From Kalmanozyma brasiliensis GHG001 (taxonomy: Eukaryota > Basidiomycota > Ustilaginomycetes > Ustilaginales): 64,000 nucleotides of DNA. The position numbers were made by a program, and so were the translations under genes. This document shows, one piece after another, positions 20,214 to 29,763 of this stretch. Below the pieces are notes generated by a model, which searched no databases, was not told the origin of the DNA, and worked only from the letters and a program-made list of their open reading frames with translations. The DNA is taken from NCBI RefSeq assembly GCF_000497045.1, contig NW_015961989.1:62001-126000 (forward strand). The letters are read 5' to 3'. Each line of letters opens with the position of its first letter. Position 1 is the first letter of the stretch.

Positions 20214-21740
20214 CTAGAAGAGTGTTCCTGTCGCAGCTTGATCTGCGCTCGTTCTCGACGCAGCGCCATTCTGCGACGGTCGCAAATGCTCCAGCTCCAA
20301 CTCGATGAGCTCCATGACCGTCCTTAGTGTGCGCTTCTCCCACTCGCCCCACACGAGCGCGCTGTACAGCATGGTCGTACCCGCCCACCCCGCGACGACA
20401 GCTAGCAGCACGAATACCGGATTTACCCCGCCCAGAGGCTGGAAAATACTTGCTACAATGAGACTGATGGCGAGCAGGAGCGCGGCGCCAAAGACGTAAA
20501 AGTGGCTCATCTGGGTGGAGCGGCTGGCGGCGAAGCCGCCGGACAGGGCGTGCAGCGATGCAGTGAGGACGCGATGCTGTCCGACTTTGCGAGCAGCATC
20601 TGACGTGGATGGAGGAGGATCTGAGATGATGTCAAAGATGGACTCGACACCAAAGTGGTCGGAATAGGAGCAGTTGAGGTCGGGAACAATGTCGGTGACG
20701 ACGACGGAGGACGATTTGCACGCCAACTTGCCGCGCGAAGACGCCGATGCTGCATAGGACAGCGCAGGTCCAGTCGTCGAGTCGGCGTCCACAGGTCCAC
20801 GGAAGAAGACGTAGTCAAGTCTCTTGCCGGCGCCTCTGGTTGCCCTCTCATCGAGCGGTTTCCCGGCGGTCCAAGTGTTGAGCGGTGAATCGCATGTGAC
20901 GCCGAGCTCCTGAATCGCCCTTTGCGGGTCTGGTCGGTGTCGGTCTGGTCGGTGTCCCGTATTCGCTCCAGCTCCTTGCATTCCCGCATCCAGCGACGTC
21001 GCTTGCTCCGGGAGCTGCGGATGTGAGTCCAAGAAGCTATCAAACAACCCACCCACATGCCGCAGCAGTCCAATCGCGATCGATGGCGGTGTCGAATTCA
21101 GATCCCCAACGCACACCACGTGTCGTCCTCTCGCCGCGCTGTTCCTGCAATGTGTCGCCAGCTCGTACGCTTGTGTGATGCGATGCGACCTCTTGTACTC
21201 CGGCCCATCCTCGCCGCCCGCAGCCACGAAGTGGGTGTTCCATACGTCGACCAGCCCCAACCTCGGATGGTCGACGGTGACGCACCCGCAAGCCTTGCCC
21301 ACAAACCAGTCGCCCTGTCCCACGTTGATCGGCTGCCCGTTCAGCGAATAGGGTTGAGTATCGCTCTCAAGGATGGGCCACCGCGAAAGGATGGCCAGGC
21401 CAGAACCGAAGGCACCCGAGTAGAAGAATTTCGAGTGCGGATAGCGTGCAGCGAGCGCGTGCTTGAGGAAGCGCCAGTCTTTGGATTCGTACCAGATCTC
21501 TTGCAGGCACACAAAGTCGTAGTTCGGTGTAGAACGGGACGCGAGATGGGTGGCTATGGCTTTGATTCGGGGCACGCGGAGCTTGGAGATGTAGTTTAGA
21601 CCCCAGACGTTGAGCGTGAGGACGCTGAGTTGGCTATCGTCCGTTGGCTGGTCGGGTTCGGAAGCGTCGGTCACTGGGGGGAATGCCGGCGCGGCATGAC
21701 CGACAGACGAGCCCGCCTGGGATGATGGCAGTCTCGGCAT
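20214..21740 (-). CDS. ISC1: Isc1-like inositol phosphosphingolipid phospholipase C (neutral sphingomyelinase family)
   Basis: 508 aa from ATG 21740; an in-frame ATG at 22004 would add 88 residues. It has the endonuclease/exonuclease/phosphatase fold of neutral sphingomyelinases: SVLTLNVWGLNYISK (start of the domain), DFVCLQEIWY (metal-binding Glu), GLAILSRWPIL, VDVWNTHFVA, VVCVGDLNSTP (D-x-N motif), DYVFFRG and YSDHFGVES (catalytic D-H). Two C-terminal hydrophobic segments (AALLLAISLIVASIF and VFVLLAVVAGWAGTTML) anchor it in the membrane, as in yeast Isc1, which hydrolyses inositol phosphosphingolipids to ceramides. All expected catalytic motifs are visible. The shorter start is chosen because the core begins soon after it and it leaves a normal promoter gap to the divergent UBC12 gene. 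Confidence 0.9.
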   Translation of the reverse strand: MPRLPSSQAGSSVGHAAPAFPPVTDASEPDQPTDDSQLSVLTLNVWGLNYISKLRVPRIKAIATHLASRSTPNYDFVCLQEIWYESKDWRFLKHALAARYPHSKFFYSGAFGSGLAILSRWPILESDTQPYSLNGQPINVGQGDWFVGKACGCVTVDHPRLGLVDVWNTHFVAAGGEDGPEYKRSHRITQAYELATHCRNSAARGRHVVCVGDLNSTPPSIAIGLLRHVGGLFDSFLDSHPQLPEQATSLDAGMQGAGANTGHRPDRHRPDPQRAIQELGVTCDSPLNTWTAGKPLDERATRGAGKRLDYVFFRGPVDADSTTGPALSYAASASSRGKLACKSSSVVVTDIVPDLNCSYSDHFGVESIFDIISDPPPSTSDAARKVGQHRVLTASLHALSGGFAASRSTQMSHFYVFGAALLLAISLIVASIFQPLGGVNPVFVLLAVVAGWAGTTMLYSALVWGEWEKRTLRTVMELIELELEHLRPSQNGAASRTSADQAATGTLF

Positions 21741-22172
21741 GTCCTCACGAGTCCGAGACGAGGCTTCTATGAAGGATGTGATGGTGTGGAAGTCATTGGG
21801 TGAGCTCTTCAGAAAGAGTGTTGGTCTTTTCGTGACAAACCTCCACCTTTCCCTTGTGAAGTCACATCGCGCTGTGCTGCGTGAAAAATGCTGAAATGAA
21901 GCGGCGGTTCCGATGGAAAAAGCTGAGCTAGCCGGTGTCGGGGTGTTCGGCGTTATCTTCCAACCTTGCCTCCTCTTTCTCATCACCCGCCTCGTTTCAT
22001 CCATCGCACGGCTTCAACGCACTCGGCACCAACCGGCATATCATCCGAGTCTAGTTCGATTCCGTAGCATCGAACGACGCTGGAACGCAGGCATCGAATA
22101 CTGGTCTCGCACACACCGACAATCCTCGCATAGACTTGACCTCAGCTCCAGCTGCGAAGCGCTCTCCTCATC
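21741..22172. other. Divergent promoter ISC1 (-) / UBC12 (+)
   Basis: 432 bp between the preferred starts. It may contain an 88-codon N-terminal extension of the ISC1 frame (to ATG 22004), leaving only 168 bp to the UBC12 ATG. Confidence 0.6.
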
Positions 22173-23202
22173 ATGATCAAGGTATGCTTGCTTCCGAATG
22201 CAAGCACGAAAGCTTGTTGCGATGCTGACGGTCAACTCTGCTCACCTATTGTCCCGCCAGATCTGGAGTATGAAGAAGGAGGAGGATGCGGCAAAGAAGA
22301 AGAAGCCAAAGACGTCACCAGCGCAGCTTCGTGTGCAGAAGGGTGAGTCGAGCCAACGATAGCGGCAAGCACGAAGGACGCAAGCTGATCCATTCACGAT
22401 TTCTTCTTGTTTAAACGCTCGCTCGCCCACAGATCTGACCGAGCTCGAGCTACCAAAGACGATGAAGACCGACTTTCCGGACCCGGCAGACGTGCTCAAC
22501 TTTACTCTCACCATCGAGCCAGACGAGGGTAAGCACGGGGTTGACCTTTTGGCAGCAGCATCAGTCTCCGTCATATACTCATACAGCTCCTTGTCATCTT
22601 CTCAACAGGCATGTACAAGACCGGATCGTTCAAGTTCACCTTTGCCATCAACAACAACTACCCGCACGACCCACCAAAAGTCAAATGTACACAAAAGGTG
22701 CGTCTCAGTCTCACCGACGGCAGGGACAACGCCTACGCCTTCACTGACTGATCCGACTGCATATTCCGGCTTCGCAGATCTACCACCCAAACGTCGACCT
22801 GGAAGGCAACGTCTGCCTAAACATCCTCCGCGAAGACTGGAAGCCCGTCCTCAATCTCAACTCGGTCATGGTCGGCTTGCAGTACCTGTTCCTCGAGCCG
22901 AACGCTGACGATCCGCTCAACAAAGGTGCGTCCAACACGTGGACTTGTGCGACAACTGTGACAGCATACTCATCCCTCCACCCTCTCATATGTATTCTTC
23001 CAACAAACACAGAGGCGGCAGAAGACCTGCGAAAAGACCGATCCGTCTTTGCCAGCAACGTCCGAAGGAGCCTCGCGGGTGGTGCCATCAGTGAGTCTCT
23101 CCCTTCATGATCCTGCCCGCCGAGTACACACACTGACACGTTTTCATGCGATTCTGACGCGATGCAGAGGGCACAACGTACGACAAGGTGGTTGTCAAGT
23201 AA
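22173..23202 (+). CDS. UBC12: NEDD8-conjugating enzyme Ubc12 (seven exons)
   Basis: Proposed CDS is join(22173..22181, 22261..22342, 22433..22528, 22609..22697, 22778..22925, 23013..23090, 23168..23202), 537 nt, 178 aa. Every intron is 77-90 nt with GTRNGT-type donors and YAG acceptors, and all phases close. The product is the E2 that carries NEDD8 to cullins. The N-terminus [11 protein letters not shown] fits the Ubc12-specific extension that docks on the NEDD8 E1. The UBC core has [14 protein letters not shown], then [12 protein letters not shown], then active-site Cys105 ([15 protein letters not shown]) and [10 protein letters not shown]. The ending [11 protein letters not shown] is short, as in the family. 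The first exon is just nine bases, ATG plus two codons. This is the most intron-rich gene in an otherwise intron-poor window. Confidence 0.95.
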
Positions 23203-23718
23203 GATTCAGCGCCGCGGACTGCCGGTAGATTTGATCCCACTTCACGAGCCGCCACGTTTCTGCCAAACTCTGCCTGAAGCATTGTAATTCTATCGTCAAA
23301 TCAGGCGACAATGGTCTCATTGAGCACAGTGTGTCAAGCAAAGCGTGAAGGCGTCCGGCGAACAAAGATTCGATGCCGCGTGTCGATGTGGGGAGGAGGG
23401 GAGGTGGGGAGGTCGTGTGAGGGCGGAGATTTTTGAGGCGCAAGAGAGCCGGTTGGACCCTGCATAGCGTGCACACACCACATTTTGACCCTCCCTTCCC
23501 CTCATGGCTTGTCATCCTCCCTCTCTGCCTACTTCCCCACCCTTGCAGCGTTCATACTAATCCCGCTACCTATCGCAGCAGCGATCCTTACCGCTATTGT
23601 AGCCGCAACCATCAGCACGCCGCTCAGACCGAACATCGTCACGGAAGCAATCTGCCAGCCACCCCTTTTGGAAGCGCACACGTTCCGCCTCATCATTCGA
23701 CCCTCGAACATCCTCGAG
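23203..23718. other. Intergenic region UBC12 to PCMT
   Basis: 516 bp holding the UBC12 3' UTR and the PCMT promoter. The frame preceding the PCMT ATG is open for 78 codons and hydrophobic but contains no ATG. Confidence 0.6.
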
Positions 23719-24411
23719 ATGGCGTGGCGCTGCAGTGGCAGCACCAATGCCGAACTCATATTCAACATGCGTTCTGCTTCGCTCATAACCTCTTCCCTCG
23801 TGTGTTCCGCCATGACGTCCGTCGACCGCGCCAACTACGTCCCAACACCATCGCGCGCCTACCAAGACTCGCCGCAACCCATTGGATACGGAGCGACGAT
23901 CAGTGCGCCTCACATGCACGCGCATGCGGCCGAAAACTTGTTGCCCTTTCTGCAGCCTGGAAGCAAGGTATTGGATGTCGGCAGTGGCAGCGGTTACACG
24001 CTCGCCATCTTCCACCACATGGTCAAGCCCAGTGGCAAAGTAGTCGGGGTGGATCATATCCAGGAGCTTGTCGACAAAGCGAATGCCAACCTCCGAAAAG
24101 ACGGGTTGGGAGAAGCGTTGGAGGGAGGCAGCGTATTCAATGTGTGCGGCGATGGAAGGAAAGGCTGGGAGAGCGAAGCGCCATTCGATGCTATTCACGT
24201 AGGCGCCGCGGCACCAGGCATCCCTCAGCCGTTGATCGACCAGCTCAAGGCACCCGGACGAATGTTCATCCCCGTCGAAGAACAGGACGGCAGTGGCGAA
24301 CAGAACATCTGGCAGGTGGACAAGGCGCCAGATGGCTCAGTCAGCAAGGAGAAGATTTGCGGGGTCATGTACGTCCCCTTGACGGACCGAGAGCGTCAGT
24401 GGAGGACGTAG
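23719..24411 (+). CDS. Protein-L-isoaspartate(D-aspartate) O-methyltransferase
   Basis: 230 aa from ATG 23719, which gives the family's usual start (MAWRCSGSTNAELIFNMR). It repairs proteins by methylating isoaspartyl residues with S-adenosylmethionine. Visible motifs: YQDSPQPIGYGATISAPHMH (substrate-binding region), KVLDVGSGSGYT (SAM motif I), GKVVGVDHIQELV, FDAIHVGAAAPGIPQ and the C-terminal GVMYVPLTDRERQW. The length equals that of animal PIMT (about 227 aa), so the protein looks complete and single-exon. It is convergent with the guanylate kinase gene, with just 82 bp between the stop codons. Confidence 0.95.
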   Translation: MAWRCSGSTNAELIFNMRSASLITSSLVCSAMTSVDRANYVPTPSRAYQDSPQPIGYGATISAPHMHAHAAENLLPFLQPGSKVLDVGSGSGYTLAIFHHMVKPSGKVVGVDHIQELVDKANANLRKDGLGEALEGGSVFNVCGDGRKGWESEAPFDAIHVGAAAPGIPQPLIDQLKAPGRMFIPVEEQDGSGEQNIWQVDKAPDGSVSKEKICGVMYVPLTDRERQWRT

Positions 24412-24493
24412 TGCACAACTCAACTGCTTCGAGCAACGTAATGATGAAGGTTCCGATCCGCGAGTTTGCATTAAGTTATGCACAGCTGTCGGT

Positions 24494-25356
24494 CTACTGC
24501 TGCGACTTCTCCCACTCCTTCTCCTCCTCGTCCATGTCTGGCATCTTATCGTCCTCTCCCTTCTTCAGCGTCCCATCGATCGCACGCTTGAGCACCCCAT
24601 ACGCCCGCTCCAGATCGTCATTGATCACCACCCAATCGTGCCCACCCTCGCGGGCGAACTTCATCTCGCCGTGTGCCATGTTCAACCTCTTCCTCACGCT
24701 CTCGTCTGTTTCCGTTCCCCTGCCGGTCAGCCTCTGCTTCAGCACGCCGAAGCTTGGGGGGCCGATAAAGATGTAGATGGGGTTGAGAGAGGGGTGGTTC
24801 TGCTTGATGAGCTTGACACCTTGGGCATCGATGTCGAGCACGGCGCGGCGGGCGTTGGTGCTTCCATCGGCGCCCGAGACGCCTTCCGTCGAGACGTCGG
24901 CGACGGCTTTGGCAGTGGTGCCGTAGCGGTTGCCGCCGAACTGCGCGTGTTCCAAGAAGGCGCCGGCAGCGATGAGATCCTCGAACTCGGCGTGCGAGAC
25001 GTAATGGTACGACTGACCGCGCGTCTCCCCCGGACGCGGATCACGGGTCGTGTCTGTGCAAGTTTTCGCCGCAAAGGACTATCAGTATCGCCGAGTTAGA
25101 CCGGTCAAAGAGTAGGAATGAGGGACATACGAGAGACGGAGAAGCCAAAATCACCTGGAAACTCAGCAAAGAGCTTCTTGAGCAGCGTACTCTTGCCGAC
25201 ACCAGAAGGACCGGAGAGAACGATGGGACGCTTGTCGCTCGGAATGGGCGGGGTGGAGGCCCAATTGGACGTCGACATGCTGACGACTCTTCGGAAGAGG
25301 GATGATGATGGCAGGAAGGAGAGAGTGAATCGAAGTGTCGGGAGCAAGCGATTCAT
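24494..25356 (-). CDS. GUK1: Guanylate kinase, with a possible mitochondrial presequence, one intron
   Basis: Proposed CDS is complement(join(24494..25053, 25131..25356)), 261 aa; the 77-nt intron has donor GTATGT and acceptor TTGCACAG and closes phase. It phosphorylates GMP to GDP with ATP. Motifs: P-loop [22 protein letters not shown] followed after the intron by [24 protein letters not shown] (GMP site), [27 protein letters not shown] (lid) and [11 protein letters not shown]. Two in-frame ATGs exist. The one at 25278 gives MSTSNWAS, close to the usual cytosolic start; the one at 25356 adds 26 residues rich in Arg, Leu, Ser and Phe with no acidic residue, resembling a mitochondrial targeting peptide. 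The C-terminal 25 residues are acidic. Confidence 0.93.
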
Positions 25357-25774
25357 CCGAATCCGACGGCTGAGTCTACGGTAAGGTTGAGATGATGGTG
25401 CACCTCAAAACTAAGGTTTCGGTTAGGCCGAGCTTTCTTCGAGAGCACGTTCGGAGACGGCCGCCGTCTAAGCAGCGATTTCCGAGAAAAGAAAACAAAA
25501 AGAAAGGAAAAAACACAAAAGAAATTTACAAAACGAAGCCCTGGACCCTGAGAACCCACAGCAAAGCCAATTTACACGCAAGTCACACCAGCGCGTCCGC
25601 GGACGGTGGGACCCTTCCGTGTGACTGCAGCGAGCAAGATGAGAACAACACAAATGAGAGAACAACACTCGAAGCCTCGACTCAGCCCGTTCCGCACCCC
25701 TACTCACCACCATCACCATCGAAGCCCTTCGAACGCTGCTTCGCTATCGTCGACGAACCTGGACTCAGCCAGCT
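25357..25774. promoter_or_regulatory. Divergent promoter GUK1 (-) / DUF2786 gene (+) with an A-rich tract
   Basis: 418 bp between divergent starts. A strongly A-rich block at about 25485-25534 (runs such as GAAAACAAAAAGAAAGG) stands out from the GC-rich surroundings and could act as a nucleosome-excluding poly(dA:dT) element; that role is inference. Confidence 0.45.
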
Positions 25775-27406
25775 ATGCCGGTGCGTCAATACAATGGAGC
25801 GAACGACGATGGCCCTAGCAGCTCATCCAGCTCGAATCGAGGATCGCAACAGGGCGTCAAGCCTCGAGTCAAGCCGGAACCCTTCAACGACAATGTGATC
25901 GACCTCTGCGACTCAGATGACGATCAAACACCTCGAAAGCCCTCGCCTCCGGCGTCAGCATCCCGACTAAAGCGGCCCGCAGCCCGTGGCGGCAAGCTCA
26001 AACACAATGACGATGGCTCCTCATCTCCAGACTCCAGCACTGATTCCGAGGACGACTTTCGAGGCAGCGGCGCGAGGCGCAGAATCACAAAGTCTGCATC
26101 ATCATCCTCAACCACCGCCAAGCTTTACGCACTCGCGCGCATCGTCACACTCGCAACCGATGGCGTGGCCTCCACCTCCGAGTCCACGGTCAAACTCGCC
26201 TCCGTCAGCTCGGGCATCCTCTCTCGCATCCAAAAGTCACTCGCGCTCGCCAAACACCCGGGCACAGGCGAAGCAGAAGCCCAACAAGCCCTGCGACTCG
26301 CCACCCGTCTCATGTCCTCCCAGAACCTCACCCAAGCCGACCTCCTCGCCTCGTCCGATTCCTCGGAAAACCAAACCCACGCCGGCATGTCGATCGTCGA
26401 AATCGTCAGCCAGACGGGTGCCGCCCCGCGCAACGAGAGCTGGGTCAACCAGGTCGCGTGCGCCATCAACCTTTTCTTCGACGTCAAGGCGTACTCGACC
26501 TCGTATGCGAATCGGACTAAGCTGAGCTGGACATTCTACGGGTTGGCGGTCAACACGGTTGCTGCAGCGCACGCGTTCGAGATGGTACACAATCAGGTGC
26601 TAACGTGGGCGACGGAGAAGGCTGCTACGAAACAGGTGACGGGTAAGACGGGCAAGAATAGTTATTGTCAGGGCGTGGCCGCGGGGTTGATTGCGTTGGC
26701 CAAGGGCGAGAAGAAGGAGGAGATGAGGTTGGCGATCGAGAGTGAGAAGAAGCGGTTGAAGGATGCTGAGGTTGAGGAGAAGGCGCAGATCAAGAAGGAG
26801 AAGCAGCGGCTGAATGATCCGCCAGTCAAGCTTGAGGAAGAGCGAGTCAAGCCTGATCCAAGGGACGATGGTGGGAGGAACGTCAAACTGGAAGACGTCG
26901 CAGACGAGGCCGACATCAAGCCCTTTCCCAACGGCGTCAAGCGATCAGCCTCGGCAGACTTCGACGGCTACAGCCGATGGACCGACCACGACGGCTCCTC
27001 CGACACTGAAGACTTTCACGACCCCTTCCCCCCTTTTGCTGGAGACGACATCAAGCCGCACTTTGACGAGACGCTCGAGCGCGACATTATTGATCTCACC
27101 GACGACCTCGATTCCTCTCCTGAAGACGTCAAGCCGGACGTCAAACCCAAACCCGAGCCTGAGGACATCAAATCCAAACCCGAACCCGAACCTGAGGAAG
27201 GCGCGGGCTGGCACTCGTCCAACCAACTCATCCGGTTCCGCCAGGACGCAGAGCGCATCGCAGACGACTACCTCGCCTCGCAGCACGCCGATCTCAAGTT
27301 CAAGAAGCGTGCCAAGTCGACGTTCAAAAAGGACTCGGGTGCGTTCGAGCAGGGACGTGCGGATGCGAGGAAGATCGATGTCAAGCGGAAGAGGATTCAG
27401 GCCTAG
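25775..27406 (+). CDS. DUF2786-domain protein with SUMO-interaction and SUMO-acceptor-like motifs
   Basis: Single exon, 543 aa. A DUF2786-like segment lies around residues 145-205 (ILSRIQKSLALAKHPGTGEA, EAQQALRLATRLMSSQNLTQ), followed by a conserved region with ESWVNQVACAINLFFDVKAY and SYCQGVAAGLIALAKGE. Around it are disordered stretches. Two motifs look like SUMO-interaction motifs: VIDLCDSDDD (41-50) and IIDLTDDLD (438-446), each hydrophobic and followed by acids. Several consensus SUMO acceptor sites (psi-K-x-D/E) are visible: VKPEP, VKLEE, VKPDP, VKLED and VKPDV. A coiled, Lys/Glu-rich stretch runs from about 315 to 360. The biochemical function of DUF2786 is not known to me. A nuclear role is plausible from the motifs but is inference. 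Confidence 0.75.
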   Translation: MPVRQYNGANDDGPSSSSSSNRGSQQGVKPRVKPEPFNDNVIDLCDSDDDQTPRKPSPPASASRLKRPAARGGKLKHNDDGSSSPDSSTDSEDDFRGSGARRRITKSASSSSTTAKLYALARIVTLATDGVASTSESTVKLASVSSGILSRIQKSLALAKHPGTGEAEAQQALRLATRLMSSQNLTQADLLASSDSSENQTHAGMSIVEIVSQTGAAPRNESWVNQVACAINLFFDVKAYSTSYANRTKLSWTFYGLAVNTVAAAHAFEMVHNQVLTWATEKAATKQVTGKTGKNSYCQGVAAGLIALAKGEKKEEMRLAIESEKKRLKDAEVEEKAQIKKEKQRLNDPPVKLEEERVKPDPRDDGGRNVKLEDVADEADIKPFPNGVKRSASADFDGYSRWTDHDGSSDTEDFHDPFPPFAGDDIKPHFDETLERDIIDLTDDLDSSPEDVKPDVKPKPEPEDIKSKPEPEPEEGAGWHSSNQLIRFRQDAERIADDYLASQHADLKFKKRAKSTFKKDSGAFEQGRADARKIDVKRKRIQA

Positions 27407-27519
27407 AGTGGATGGTGATGCTTTGTTGACTGGCGACGTCGACAAGGTGGTCGCCTGCTTTCATCTACTGGCGCCACCAATGGTGTGCTTTGATCTGCCG
27501 GCGCCCGTCTAGAAGGGCA

Positions 27520-28128
27520 TCATTCACTGCCGTCTGCGCTACCAAGAGAGTGCTGGTGCGAGCCGAAGAAGGGCCTGTCACCGCGCACCGTCCCCTGCTC
27601 GTCCTTCACACCTCTCCTCCACCCCTCCCCAACCATCTCTTCCGCCTCTTCAACCGTCATCGGCTCTGGCACACCCTCAAAGTCTCCCCTCCCCACGTTC
27701 CGCACCCACCCCAAATCGGGCGTGACCCGGTCCCACCTCTCCGCCCACCCTCCCCTCTTAGCCTTCCGATAATGCATCTCGATCAAGCGATCCACACTCG
27801 GTCTCAGATACACGTGGTGTTGGAGCAGGCTGCCGGGTGCGAGGTGGAGGATGGCGTCGTCCACGAGGACTGTGTCGCGCGTGAGGAAGCCGGAGTTGAG
27901 CCCGCCGGTGCGCAGGAAGTGGTCCAAGTAGGGCCAGTGTTCGCGCTGCGACCAGGCGGGCCTGCGGAAGAGGTAGCGCAGGGTGATTGTCGCGCGTTTC
28001 TGTTGGGTTGGCGAGGAAGGGTAGAGATCGCGGGTGAAGAGTTGGATGGTGTGCAGCGCCGAGCGGAAGCGTACGGCTTGGACCGCGCTGATGGCTAGGA
28101 GAGCGAGAAAGAGGAGAGGGAGCTTCAT
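27520..28128 (-). CDS. Small secreted protein of unknown function (effector candidate)
   Basis: Single exon, 202 aa from ATG 28128, the first ATG of the frame. MKLPLLFLALLAISAVQA is a clear signal peptide (n-region K, hydrophobic core, A-x-A-like end). No membrane segment follows. The mature protein is basic and aromatic-rich, with RYLFRRPAWSQREHWPYL and YLRPSVDRLIEMHYRK, and has no cysteine, so it is not a typical disulfide-rich effector. A TATA box lies about 90 bp upstream. I do not recognise a domain. Its place at the edge of a block holding three other secreted genes and a retroelement relic is why it is called an effector candidate; expression data are absent. Confidence 0.7.
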   Translation of the reverse strand: MKLPLLFLALLAISAVQAVRFRSALHTIQLFTRDLYPSSPTQQKRATITLRYLFRRPAWSQREHWPYLDHFLRTGGLNSGFLTRDTVLVDDAILHLAPGSLLQHHVYLRPSVDRLIEMHYRKAKRGGWAERWDRVTPDLGWVRNVGRGDFEGVPEPMTVEEAEEMVGEGWRRGVKDEQGTVRGDRPFFGSHQHSLGSADGSE

Positions 28129-28215
28129 GGTTGTGCGCCTTGGAGAGGGGGGAGGGCAGGGAAGGTGCAATGGTGCGAGAGAAGATGATGCGAGAGAAAG
28201 CGATGCGAGGTATCC

Positions 28216-28224
28216 CTATATAAG
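28216..28224 (-). promoter_or_regulatory. TATA box of the secreted protein gene at 27520-28128
   Basis: CTTATATAG on the minus strand, about 90 bp upstream of the ATG at 28128. This spacing is close to that of the TATA box before the secreted gene at 33763. Confidence 0.55.
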
Positions 28225-29763
28225 CATCTTCGTGCCGAAGGGTAGCACAGGCTCCATCCGGCCATAGGACACTACAATCACGTCAAAGCAAGGCGTCGTC
28301 GGTGGCGACGCACGCCGACACCCGACGCCCTCTTCATGCATGATCGACCTTCCGAGCGCCGCTTGGCGCGGATCGCGTGTACCGGCTGTGATTGGGCACC
28401 AGAGGCCAGATGAGGGTGGGTTCGAGCATCGATGCCCGAGCGTGTGGCTGAGGATGACCAGGGTTGGTGGGAGGGGAGGGAGTTGCCGCTGAGGATGACG
28501 AGCGACGCTATGGGGAGGAGACCGACTCGCGAGGTTGACCGCGAACCGTGGATTTCAAGTATACGAAAAAGACCCACTAAAGAGACGGCAGCTCTAAAGG
28601 CCACACGTGGACGAGGCAACGGCTCAGCATCACACACCCTCTCGCTCCGACGCGGCACACAAATGGCGGTAAGCGCGCCGCCATGACAGTACGGCGCTTC
28701 ATGTGGGGGCAAGCAATCCATTTCCTCATCGTCTTGGCGACGAAGGCAATGAACAACATGTTTGCTCGCGGTGCATAAGCGCACATCGATGCGAGATGAA
28801 TTCATGTTTCATTCGACGTCGACATTTCCCTTTCAGGCGCAAGGCACGGTCTGTTGGTTTGATTGAAGGCGATGGGTGCGCATCTGATCACGCACTTCTC
28901 ACGTTGCTGAGCTTGATCGTGTGGGAGGATAAAGGTCAGATTTCGTTCAGAACGACAAGAGACGGAGAGACGCCGATGCGTACGCGGACCAAACGTGCTC
29001 CGATGCCGCGGATTGGCCAGAGGATGCGGTTTTGAGGTAGGATAGTGATGGCGCGACTTGCGTGATGAGATTTGGCCTGCCTTTTGAGGAATATTGAGGA
29101 TCTCATGTGGCTATTGAGGAGGATGATAGGACTTCTGGGCCGAGGCGGATCTGTTGCGGTGGTGACGATGCTGCGATCGGGGACTTGACCCGGTGAGAGG
29201 GACATAAGGGCGGAGAGCTTGAGGTGTTGTACGAGGAAGATGATTACGATGTGGAAGATGGCCGAGGGAAGAGTCGACGACAGTAACGCATTCCAGAAAA
29301 TGCGCGGAATGGTGATGATGAATGGCTGGCAAGTTAGGCCGACACATTGCTGCACGAAGCATGTGTGCTAGGTGCGTGTCGGCGCTTTGCTACATTTACT
29401 CGTGGTGGAGCGCAGAGAACTGCGGATGTTGTCAAGTGCAAGATGCTGTTGACGTTCTTGGTGAATTTTATCTATTCGTTTGATGTTGGAGAGGCGGTTA
29501 GCTACCGAGTGTGCGCGTGGCGTCGGATGGAGTTGCTCTTGAGCTTCTTTCAGATGGGTGTGGTCGGACTGGGTGGAGAGTTTTCGTGGCTCGACAGGTT
29601 GTGTCATGGATGGGTAAGCCTTTCTTGTAAGCACAGAGTCGTGCCACTGTTTCGTGCGATGAGGGTTTGAGCTGATGGAACCTCATGGGAAGATTGAGGT
29701 GGATTGAAGCGATGAAAGTCCACCCAGCGTGGAGCTTGATGATAGCGATGGCGTTGTACCTTT
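28225..29763. other. Accessory intergenic region with possible retroelement remains
   Basis: About 1.5 kb without an intact supported gene. On the minus strand, 28936-29355 is open and its distal part has strand-like text (ILPQNRILWPIRGIGARLVR) but no good ATG. On the same strand, 29498-29686 contains LCAYKKGLPIHDTTC, a CCHC-like motif (C-x2 then H-x4-C) lacking its second Cys, downstream of the Gag stop. Both could be eroded retroelement sequence. No terminal repeats were identified by eye. Confidence 0.35.

Noticed and set aside
23485..23718. Hydrophobic 78-codon N-terminal extension of the isoaspartate methyltransferase
   Set aside because: The extension contains no ATG, while ATG 23719 gives the usual family start and length.
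28422..28445. GGTTCGAG-like text resembling a tRNA B box
   Set aside because: The motif is not followed by the required CC and no A box or cloverleaf could be drawn; no tRNA called.
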